Source: Clostridia bacterium
Lineage (GTDB): Bacteria > Bacillota > Clostridia > Christensenellales > CAG-138
DNA length: 64,000 nt
Direction of reading: 5' to 3'
NCBI GenBank assembly: GCA_017514685.1
Contig: JAFWJN010000004.1
Span: 46,356 to 110,355, forward strand
Position numbers and translations under genes: made by a program. Below the pieces are notes generated by a model, which worked only from the letters and a program-made list of their open reading frames with translations, did no database searches and was not told the origin of the DNA. Below, piece by piece: positions 1-7,051 of this stretch; positions within the stretch are counted from its first letter, which is position 1, and each line of letters opens with the position of its first letter.

Positions 1-590
1 ACGATCGCTACAGTGATCAGGGATACAAACAGGATGTTCCTCCTGACCCGCTTGTCTTCCGCAAGGCGATCTTTCGGACGGAAAGCCAGCGCCAGAAGAA
101 CATAAATACCGACTCTGACCGCAAAGAAGAGAACCCATTCCCACTCTTCAATTGGACTGCTTCCGGAATGAACCAGAGAAAGTGTTTCACGGTCATTGAT
201 CCCGTTGAGATTCTGAAGAAGGGGATAAAACTTGTTGCCGACCTGGTATGCGGCAAGACCGGATGAAAAGGCAAGAAGCAGCTCTTCCAGACGCCCTTTC
301 CAGCAGACAACCAGAAACAGAAGATTCAGAAGGTCGATCAGAAGATAGCACGTTACTCGTACAAAAAGCGACGGCACTTCCGTATTGAGAATCGCCAGCA
401 GATAGGCGATTATGATACAGGCGGGCAGCATCATAAGGATGCGGATGACAAATCCGTAACGCTTTTTCAACTGGTTGCAGAACAGGGAGATTGCGAGCTG
501 CGTTTCAAGAAAGGTTAAACCAAGGGCAAAGCCCTCGAAAATATAGGTTCCGAGAAGAGACTGTATGGAACTGATGATTAAATTAATCAT
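1..590 (-). CDS. GHKL-type sensor histidine kinase, partial (3' part beyond the window)
   Basis: The frame stays open from an ATG at 590 to the left edge, about 196 codons, beginning MINLIISSIQ. What is visible is almost entirely hydrophobic, with about five to six membrane segments and short charged loops (KKR, RVRR). This is the usual N-terminal sensor half of AgrC-like GHKL kinases; the HDLKH box and ATPase would lie outside the window. The start overlaps the stop of the upstream LytTR regulator by 8 bp (583-590), so the two are translationally coupled and probably a cognate pair. The kinase assignment rests on this context and on the two complete regulator-kinase pairs elsewhere in the window, because no catalytic motif is in view. 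Confidence 0.75.
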   Translation of the reverse strand, partial: MINLIISSIQSLLGTYIFEGFALGLTFLETQLAISLFCNQLKKRYGFVIRILMMLPACIIIAYLLAILNTEVPSLFVRVTCYLLIDLLNLLFLVVCWKGRLEELLLAFSSGLAAYQVGNKFYPLLQNLNGINDRETLSLVHSGSSPIEEWEWVLFFAVRVGIYVLLALAFRPKDRLAEDKRVRRNILFVSLITVAI

Positions 591-1296
591 AACGCCTGCT
601 TCCCGCATACTGCGCAAAAGCATCGGTAAAAGACTTCTTACGCGGATGACTGATCGGCAGTTCTTCTCTCGCCACGCGGACCATCAGACCGTCAATTTTC
701 TCAACAAAAGCCAGATTGACAAGAAGATAATTGTTGCAGCGCGCAAAGAACTCTTTCGGGAGAGCGTCTTCCACGGCTTTCATTGTCTGATATTGCTGAT
801 AAGTATTGGAATCGGTGTGATAAACACAATGATGACCGCGCACCTCAACGTAGCGGATCCGGTCTGCGGGAAGACGCACAAAACCGCCGTCAGTGCGCAG
901 AAGGATATCATCGTTCTTGGATTGGGGAAGCTTGGAAAGCGCACGGGTGAATTTTAAAGAGAATTCCGGGTAGGAGAATGGCTTGACGATAAAATCGGAA
1001 GCTGCGACATCATAGCCTTTTACCGCATACTGTCGCATGCTGGTGACGAAAATCAGCATTACCTTGTCGTCCTTTTCACGCAGGAGATGACTCGCGTCCA
1101 TGCCGTTCATCATGGGCATCATGATGTCCATATATACAATATCAAAGGATGCTTTATACTGCTCCAGAAAAGTGATGACGTTCGAATAAACCGTCACCTG
1201 CGTGCCGGTTCCGTGTTCTTCTGAATATCGACGGATACAGGATTCCAGATGGTCCGCCTGCTCCTTCTCATCCTCGACAATTGCAATCCTTATCAT
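583..1296 (-). CDS. LytTR-family response regulator
   Basis: The 237-residue protein has a receiver domain (about 1-120) with the acidic pair E8/D9, phosphoacceptor D57 in YMDIMMP, T85 and the conserved K105 in IVKPF. A LytTR DNA-binding domain follows (about 135-235), with the typical YVEVRGHHCVYHT start and a HPRKK stretch near the end. Regulators of this class bind paired direct repeats upstream of target genes. The ribosome site is AGGAG and the next gene is a membrane sensor kinase. The gene is divergent from the lipoprotein-GH3 operon. A direct-repeat element at 1356-1385 lies between the two promoters, so this regulator is the best candidate to control both that operon and itself. Confidence 0.95.
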   Translation of the reverse strand: MIRIAIVEDEKEQADHLESCIRRYSEEHGTGTQVTVYSNVITFLEQYKASFDIVYMDIMMPMMNGMDASHLLREKDDKVMLIFVTSMRQYAVKGYDVAASDFIVKPFSYPEFSLKFTRALSKLPQSKNDDILLRTDGGFVRLPADRIRYVEVRGHHCVYHTDSNTYQQYQTMKAVEDALPKEFFARCNNYLLVNLAFVEKIDGLMVRVAREELPISHPRKKSFTDAFAQYAGSRRYD

Positions 1297-1317
1297 CCGA
1301 TTTCTCCTCTTTCGGTC

Positions 1318-1346
1318 ATGATATCATTCAGTAAAAGAAATGTCAA
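1318..1346 (-). promoter_or_regulatory. Sigma-A promoter of the left-edge LytTR operon
   Basis: Read on the minus strand, TTGACA (1346-1341) and TATCAT (1323-1318) are separated by exactly 17 bp, a near-consensus promoter 22 bp upstream of the regulator ATG. The -35 box lies 9 bp from the edge of the direct-repeat operator at 1356. Confidence 0.8.
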
Positions 1347-1355
1347 GAAAACCGC

Positions 1356-1423
1356 AAGATTACGCTGTATAAGAGCAAGGTTACGTGGTACTTATTGAAT
1401 GAAAGAAACTGTTAGGGTATAAA
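1356..1423 (+). promoter_or_regulatory. Putative LytTR operator and promoter of the first GH3 operon
   Basis: Two direct repeats, AAGATTACG (1356-1364) and AAGGTTACG (1377-1385), are separated by 12 bp, giving the 21-bp periodicity known for LytTR binding sites. Nine bp further on is a -35-like TTGAAT (1395-1400), then 17 bp, then TATAAA (1418-1423). The same layout recurs upstream of 7052, 10234 and 17104. That these are LytTR sites is inferred from spacing and from the neighbouring regulators. Confidence 0.65.
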
Positions 1424-1472
1424 GAAAATGCTAAAGGGAAAAATCCCGAAAAAAGCACAGGAGGGTAAGAAA

Positions 1473-2114
1473 ATGAAAAAGAAGTTTATGCTGGTATTGG
1501 CGGCTGTCATGGTTGCAATCATGATCTTAGCATGTGCAGGCGCAGGAAACGCATCGAAGGGTGAATCCAAGATCAAGGGCGTTTACCTTTCCCCTGCAAA
1601 AGCGGACTACAACAATATGCGTCCGACCTACAATTTCTATCTTTACAACTTCGCACAGAGCGAAGTTACTCTGTATGAGAACGGCACTTACATGGTTATC
1701 GTAACCGATTCCACGTTCTCTGCTGTTGAACTGGCTGAAAGCACCAACGATCATACTGAGAACGAGCGTACCAACCAGATCACGAAGTTCTTCGGCACCT
1801 ATACCGCTGTTGCGAACGAGTTGGACGATGATCTGACCGATGTTACCTTCGCAAAGCCGACCCGCATTGTCAAGAGCTTCGACCAGAGCTACTGGCTTGA
1901 TACCGACAACTGGACCGAGAAGATGGGCAAAGCGACCGCAGAGAAAGAGTATGACGGAACCACCGGCGAAGTCATCGGCGAAGGCACTCCCAAGACTGCT
2001 GCAGACTATCTGGCTGCAAACGCGTTTGACGAAGTTACTCTCTCCGTCAATGAGAAAACAGCATCCCTTGATTTCTACACCTTTGGTGTGAAGACCGGTT
2101 TCTCCCAGAACTAA
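1473..2114 (+). CDS. Extracellular lipoprotein of unknown function
   Basis: The protein has 213 residues with a lipoprotein signal peptide: MKKK, a hydrophobic stretch, then a lipobox ending MILAC with the lipidated Cys at 21. The start at 1473 was preferred over an ATG 45 bp upstream because AGGAGG lies about 8 bp before it and the signal peptide begins there. The mature part is polar and predicted beta-rich (YNFYLYNFAQSEVTLYENG), with no enzymatic motif that I recognise. It is the first gene of an operon with a membrane-anchored GH3, a four-helix protein and a second lipoprotein. A lipoprotein also precedes the GH3 at 32976-35990, so it may be a surface partner of the glycosidase. Confidence 0.8.
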   Translation: MKKKFMLVLAAVMVAIMILACAGAGNASKGESKIKGVYLSPAKADYNNMRPTYNFYLYNFAQSEVTLYENGTYMVIVTDSTFSAVELAESTNDHTENERTNQITKFFGTYTAVANELDDDLTDVTFAKPTRIVKSFDQSYWLDTDNWTEKMGKATAEKEYDGTTGEVIGEGTPKTAADYLAANAFDEVTLSVNEKTASLDFYTFGVKTGFSQN

Positions 2115-2130
2115 TTGGTAGGGTGGAATT

Positions 2131-5007
2131 ATGATGAAACAGTCCAATCTTTGGCGGGGACTGTGCTGCTTCTTTGCACTGCTTCTCTGCCTTACAAGCT
2201 TCGGGGCGGGGTTGGCGTTCCATCGTGAGGGCGACGTCAACCTGTACCTCGGCACATTGCCGCCGGTTCAGGCAGCAACCGAGGATACGACTTATTTCGG
2301 TTCCGCGTACGCCTCCAAGGACGAAATGCGTGCTGCTCTGAAGGATTATCTGATCCGGGACCAGATCGAAGGCAGCGTGCTGCTCCGCAATGAAAACAGC
2401 GCTTTGCCGATCGATCCGGCAGCTTCTGTTACACTGTTCGGCTTTGCCGCAGCGAATCCCGTCTATCACGGCGGTTCCGGCGGTCCTTCCAATACGGGCA
2501 TCAACCTGTATGACGCTCTGAAGGAAGAAGGCATCAAGGTCAACGAGACCGTTTACAACGCGATCACCGCCGCCGGCGGAAACCGGACCAAAACCGGTCT
2601 GATCGGCGAGATCTCAGCATCCGCATATGCGGGCACTGAGAGCAGCTTCGCGCAGTACAAGGATGCGGCGATCTATGTCATGTCCCGTTACGGCGGAGAA
2701 GAGGGCGACCTCAACCACGGTCTGCAGGGCGAATGGCAGGAAGGTCCCGCAGGGGTTCCCGAGCTGGCGCTTCACCAGGAAGAGATCGACACTCTGAACC
2801 TGATCAAGAATGCGGGATTCGGAAAGATCATCGTCGTGCTGAACTCCGGCTACGCGATGGAACTTGATGCACTGAAAGACTACGGCGTGGACGCGATCCT
2901 CTGGGTCGGCTATACCGGAAACTACGGCTTCACGGCAGTGGCAAAGATGATCAAAGGCGAAGCGGATCCTTCCGGACGCAACGTCATCACCTATGCAGCA
3001 AATTCCCTTTCTTCTGCGGCGATGCAGAATGCCGGTGACTTCACGTTCACGAATCTGACCGGTCTCTACAAGAACAAGTACCTGGTGTATGCCGAAGGCA
3101 TCTATCAGGGCTATAAGTACTATGAGACCCGTTACCAGGACCAGGTTCTCGGCGTCAACAACGCGAATTCTTCGAAGGGTGTTTACGCTTCCAAGGACGG
3201 CGCGTGGAACTATGCTGATGAAATGGTCTATACGTTCGGCGCAGGAAAGAGCTACGCTTCCTTCAAGCAGGAACTGGTCTCCGTGAACTGGGACAAGACG
3301 GCGCATCAGGTAACGGCAGAAGTCAAGGTCACCAACGAAGGCGGCTTTGACGGAAAGAGCAAGGATGTCGTACAGCTGTATGTTCAGCTTCCGTGGGAAG
3401 CGGGCCAGGCGGAAAAGAGCGCGATCCAGCTCGTCGACTTTGAGAAGACGAAAGACCTGGCAAAAGGCGAGAGCGATACCGTTACGCTGAACTTCTCCGA
3501 TTACATGTTTGCTACTTACGACAGCAATGCCGATAACGGTGCGGATCCGGGCAAGAAAGGCAGCTATGTCTTTGACGCAGGCGATTATTACTTCGCGATC
3601 GGCAATGACGCGCATGACGCATTGAACAATGTGCTGGCAGCAAGAGGCGTGACCGGCATGTTCGATGCGGAAGGCAATGAAGTTGCGGGCGATGCAGGCA
3701 AAGTCTATAAAGACACGCTTGCGGAACTTGACAACAAGACCTGGGCGGTTTCCCCGTACACGGGCGAAGTGGTCTATAACCACTTTGAAGACCGCGACCT
3801 GAACTACTTCATCCCGGGAACTGTCACGTACATGACCCGCGGTGACTGGAATACGTTCCCCGAACCGGTCCTGAACATCGAAGCGACCGCTGAGATCAAG
3901 GATCTGATGGAGAACTTCCAGTATAAGAAACCTGCTGACGCGCCGGATATCTCGGTTTACAAGTTCAAGCAGGATAACGGCATCTCGTTCATCGAGATGA
4001 AGGACGTCGAATTCGACGACCCGCAGTGGGAGACCTTTATCGACCAGCTGACCGTCGGCGAGCTTTCTCAGATCGTCGGCGACAAGATGGCGCTTGACGC
4101 GATCGAATCGATCGACTTCCCGGCTTACGCGGGCGGTGACGGTCCTGACGGCTATCAGGCAGGCGGCGTTCTGTTTGATGCGGAGATGGTCTGCGCATCC
4201 ACTTTCAATAAAGAACAGATTGAAAAGCGTGGAACCTTCTTCGGTGAGGAGAGCTTCTGGCTCGGCTTCCGCCACACTTATGCACCGGGCGGAAACCTCC
4301 ACCGCACACCGTATTCCGGACGTAGCTTCGAATATTATTCGGAAGATCCGGTCATGTCTTATATCTGCGGTGAACTGCAGAATACGGCAATGGCAAAGAT
4401 GGGTCTCGCGGGCATGTTCAAGCACTTCTGCGGTAACGATCAGGAAACGAACCGTCACGGCGTTGCGACATTCATGACGGAACAGACCTATCGTGAAGGC
4501 CCGCTGAAAGGTTTCGAAGGCGGCTTGTCTAAAGGTCATTCCCTCGGTACAATGACGGCATACAACCGTATCGGCTGCATCCCGACTGCGTCCGACTATG
4601 AGACGATGACAACGGTACTACGTGGTGAATGGGGATTCACGGGCATCAACATGACCGACAGCTCCAAGGACTCCGCTTCCTACATGGGAACCGCAGATGC
4701 GCTTCGTGCAGGAACGAACCAGTTCAACAATGACCCGGGTCGTGTGCCGGAAGCGAATGCGCTCCTCGTCAAGGAAAAAGACGGATTCATCTGGGGTAAG
4801 CTCCGTGAAGTCGCACATTATTATCTCTATTCCATGAGCCGTTCGAACCTCATCAACGGTCTTGCCAAGGAGGTTCCGATCACGAACTACACACCATGGT
4901 GGCAGCCTGCGCTGATTGCACTGAACATCGGGGTTGGCGTTCTGACACTCGGATGTCTGGCGATGTTCCTGTTCACACTGCTCAAAGGCAAGAAGGAGGG
5001 CAAGTAA
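2131..5007 (+). CDS. Membrane-anchored GH3 glycosidase with permuted domains (copy 1)
   Basis: The protein has 958 residues. An N-terminal signal anchor (about 7-30, starting LWRGL) precedes the GH3 C-terminal-type sandwich (EGSVLLRN from residue 80, EGIYQGYKYYETRY near 325) and an Fn3-like domain (about 395-480). Only then comes the TIM-barrel domain (about 630-910) with DGPDGY, HRTPYSG, KHFCGNDQE and nucleophile D843 in INMTDSS. Ordinary GH3 enzymes have the barrel first; this permuted order is known from Ruminococcus albus beta-glucosidase. A C-terminal membrane segment (about 928-951) follows TPWWQ and ends KGKKEGK, suggesting an Nin-Cin enzyme with an extracellular catalytic part. The substrate cannot be read; a beta-glucosidase or related exo-glycosidase is likely. 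Confidence 0.93.
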   Translation: MMKQSNLWRGLCCFFALLLCLTSFGAGLAFHREGDVNLYLGTLPPVQAATEDTTYFGSAYASKDEMRAALKDYLIRDQIEGSVLLRNENSALPIDPAASVTLFGFAAANPVYHGGSGGPSNTGINLYDALKEEGIKVNETVYNAITAAGGNRTKTGLIGEISASAYAGTESSFAQYKDAAIYVMSRYGGEEGDLNHGLQGEWQEGPAGVPELALHQEEIDTLNLIKNAGFGKIIVVLNSGYAMELDALKDYGVDAILWVGYTGNYGFTAVAKMIKGEADPSGRNVITYAANSLSSAAMQNAGDFTFTNLTGLYKNKYLVYAEGIYQGYKYYETRYQDQVLGVNNANSSKGVYASKDGAWNYADEMVYTFGAGKSYASFKQELVSVNWDKTAHQVTAEVKVTNEGGFDGKSKDVVQLYVQLPWEAGQAEKSAIQLVDFEKTKDLAKGESDTVTLNFSDYMFATYDSNADNGADPGKKGSYVFDAGDYYFAIGNDAHDALNNVLAARGVTGMFDAEGNEVAGDAGKVYKDTLAELDNKTWAVSPYTGEVVYNHFEDRDLNYFIPGTVTYMTRGDWNTFPEPVLNIEATAEIKDLMENFQYKKPADAPDISVYKFKQDNGISFIEMKDVEFDDPQWETFIDQLTVGELSQIVGDKMALDAIESIDFPAYAGGDGPDGYQAGGVLFDAEMVCASTFNKEQIEKRGTFFGEESFWLGFRHTYAPGGNLHRTPYSGRSFEYYSEDPVMSYICGELQNTAMAKMGLAGMFKHFCGNDQETNRHGVATFMTEQTYREGPLKGFEGGLSKGHSLGTMTAYNRIGCIPTASDYETMTTVLRGEWGFTGINMTDSSKDSASYMGTADALRAGTNQFNNDPGRVPEANALLVKEKDGFIWGKLREVAHYYLYSMSRSNLINGLAKEVPITNYTPWWQPALIALNIGVGVLTLGCLAMFLFTLLKGKKEGK

Positions 5008-5008
5008 C

Positions 5009-5434
5009 ATGAAGCGGATTTTTGAAAACCGGAAACTCGGCTTTTGGATGACTATTGCCGCTGCATGTATTGCGCTTGGCGGTTCAGTCGCGTATCTGAT
5101 TGCTTATTCACTGACGGCAGACCCGGTTACGGGTGAATGGGACAGAGTGTTCAAATGGACAGTCTTTCTGCTCATGCTTGGCGGCTCATTGATCTCAATC
5201 GGCGGTGAACTGCTGCGGCTGCGCTTCGTTCCGATTCTTTCGGTCGTAGCTTACGGCATTGCGCTCGCAATGCACGCGGTGGAAACCGCGTATCCGCTTG
5301 CGGACGTATTGACGAAGGTGCCTTTCTTCGGAGGAGACCCGAAACTGGCAATTGCCTTCACTGTAATCTTTGCCATTGCGGCAGTCGTTCATACAGCGGC
5401 TGCGTTTATGGAGCATAACACTTTATCAAAATAA
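5009..5434 (+). CDS. Small four-helix membrane protein following GH3
   Basis: The 141-residue protein has four predicted membrane segments (about 11-33, 49-68, 73-93 and 112-134) and a short positively charged N-terminus (MKRIFENRK). It starts one base after the GH3 stop, and its ribosome site (AAGGAGG) lies inside the end of the GH3 gene, so the two are translationally coupled. I do not recognise the family. A protein of the same size and topology (16495-16929) follows the third GH3 in the same way, which suggests a functional link with the membrane-tethered glycosidase, for example assembly, retention or sensing. No catalytic motif is visible. Confidence 0.8.
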   Translation: MKRIFENRKLGFWMTIAAACIALGGSVAYLIAYSLTADPVTGEWDRVFKWTVFLLMLGGSLISIGGELLRLRFVPILSVVAYGIALAMHAVETAYPLADVLTKVPFFGGDPKLAIAFTVIFAIAAVVHTAAAFMEHNTLSK

Positions 5435-5451
5435 ACATCAGGAGGAAAAAC

Positions 5452-6837
5452 ATGAAAAAAATCATTGCACTCATTCTGGCTGCAGTTATGGTGTTTGCGC
5501 TTGTTGCCTGCAGCGGCAGCGCACCCGCGGCTTCCGATAACAAGCCTGCAGCGAATACAGGTTCCGAACCCGCTAAGACGGAAACAAAGGATGAAACACC
5601 GGCAGCGGATACCAAGTCCTATCAGTTTGTTGGCCTTTACGAAGAGACCGGCGACTTTGCGGCAACGATCAACGGCGCATTCCTCTGCAATCTGAATGCA
5701 GACGGTACAGTAGTCATTGACCGTTACAAACTCGCCAACTACAATGCTGCTCCCGCAGCCGAGAATCCAACCTATGAAGCCAACTTCATGACAGGCACAT
5801 GGAAACCAGTTGAAAAGGATGGCATCGCGAGCCTCCAGATCAAAGTCGCTTGCGTAGACAAAGCGGGCAATGAGTCCAATGCAGGTACGTTCTATGCAAA
5901 TGAAATCGCGGGTGAATGGTCCTTTGATCTCAACTTCCCGATCGTAGTCGGTGCCGGTTACACCCGTACCGTTACACTGTCCGGCGGCGAAACCAAGACC
6001 TATGCTGACGGTGACGCATTCATCGATGCATACAAGATGGAATTCAATGCTCCGGAGCATGTCGGTGAATTTGTGGCAGAAGACGGTGCAGTTGCATACC
6101 TCTTCGAGGATGGTACGCTGGCGATTTATGTCAACTTTGCGAAGTCTGTTGAAGGCACATGGTCCAATGCAGACGGCGTCAAAATCGCTCTGAATGGCGA
6201 GGATGTTGAAGTCAAGACGGAAGGCAGCAGCGCTTCCTTCGATTATACCCGCGACCGCGGTGACGGCGAGATGATGACCAGCACGCTGGTCTGCGCAGAT
6301 GTCTCTGCTCTGCCGGCACCCGAAGTGGTAGCTCCCGCAGAAGATGCACCGTATGTAGGCGCAACGATTGATCTCGGTGGATATACGTTCGACCCAACTC
6401 TTGCTCTGAATGCAGACGGCACGGCTGTCCTGAATATTGCTGTTAGCATGAATCTCAAGTGTGAGAAAATTGGCAATGCTGTGGCTTTGACCGAGAATGC
6501 TGACGCTCCTCTTGAGGGGTACGGCGCGCAGATCTTCCAGGGTGTCCCGCATGTATGGCTGCTGAATGATGAAACCAAGACGATGACCGCTCTGAAAGGT
6601 GCATGGACCGATGGCCTCAAGGCGTTCTATGCGGTCGACGAGACAACGATGACAGTCGCTCTTCCGGCATACGGCATGAGTGCAGAAGGCTTCACGTATG
6701 AGCTGTCCGAGGATGGCGCAACGCTGACCGTTACCGCTCCCGAAGAACTGTCTGCAGGCTTCACCCAGGTATGGGGCGGCGCAGGCCTCGCAAAGACCTT
6801 CACGGTGGATGGCAGCAATGTTGCTGAAGCCCAGTAA
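5452..6837 (+). CDS. Large surface lipoprotein, beta-rich
   Basis: The protein has 461 residues with a lipoprotein signal peptide (lipobox ending ALVAC, Cys 20) and an Ala/Pro/Lys/Thr-rich linker to about residue 50, typical of cell-wall-spanning lipoproteins. The rest looks like repeated beta-rich modules (NADGTV, LSEDGATLTV and similar). A segment near residues 155-200 (SFDLNFPIVVGAGYTRTV, then DAFIDAYK) resembles the end of the lipoprotein at 36057-36641 (SFAFDFGIIPGEYMRTV, then DAFIASL), so the two are probably homologous. It has a strong AGGAGG site and is last in the first GH3 operon, followed by a terminator. A binding or accessory role at the surface is inferred. Confidence 0.8.
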   Translation: MKKIIALILAAVMVFALVACSGSAPAASDNKPAANTGSEPAKTETKDETPAADTKSYQFVGLYEETGDFAATINGAFLCNLNADGTVVIDRYKLANYNAAPAAENPTYEANFMTGTWKPVEKDGIASLQIKVACVDKAGNESNAGTFYANEIAGEWSFDLNFPIVVGAGYTRTVTLSGGETKTYADGDAFIDAYKMEFNAPEHVGEFVAEDGAVAYLFEDGTLAIYVNFAKSVEGTWSNADGVKIALNGEDVEVKTEGSSASFDYTRDRGDGEMMTSTLVCADVSALPAPEVVAPAEDAPYVGATIDLGGYTFDPTLALNADGTAVLNIAVSMNLKCEKIGNAVALTENADAPLEGYGAQIFQGVPHVWLLNDETKTMTALKGAWTDGLKAFYAVDETTMTVALPAYGMSAEGFTYELSEDGATLTVTAPEELSAGFTQVWGGAGLAKTFTVDGSNVAEAQ

Positions 6838-6864
6838 TTTGATGGCATAACCGATTTTCAGATC

Positions 6865-6904
6865 GCGGTTTCTCTGCTTTTTGCGGAGAGACCGCTTTCT
6901 TCTT
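6865..6904 (+). terminator. Rho-independent terminator of the first GH3 operon
   Basis: A 10-bp stem with one G-T pair (GCGGTTTCTC / GAGAGACCGC) and an 11-base loop is followed by TTTCTTCTTT, 30 bp after the lipoprotein stop. Confidence 0.75.
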
Positions 6905-6950
6905 TGATGCTTTGGAATTTAACAGATACCAATACTTTTTCCCTGCTGAA

Positions 6951-7018
6951 AAGGTTATGCTGTCATGAAAAAAGGTTACGTGGTATCTGTTGGAAAACAT
7001 GCGAAAAGCAAGTAAAGT
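6951..7018 (+). promoter_or_regulatory. Putative LytTR operator and promoter of the second GH3
   Basis: Direct repeats AAGGTTATG (6951-6959) and AAGGTTACG (6972-6980) have a 12-bp spacer. After 9 bp comes TTGGAA (6990-6995), and after another 17 bp TAAAGT (7013-7018). The layout is identical to that at 1356-1423. Confidence 0.65.
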
Positions 7019-7051
7019 ATCATTAGAAAAATGTAGGAGGATTCCGAAATC

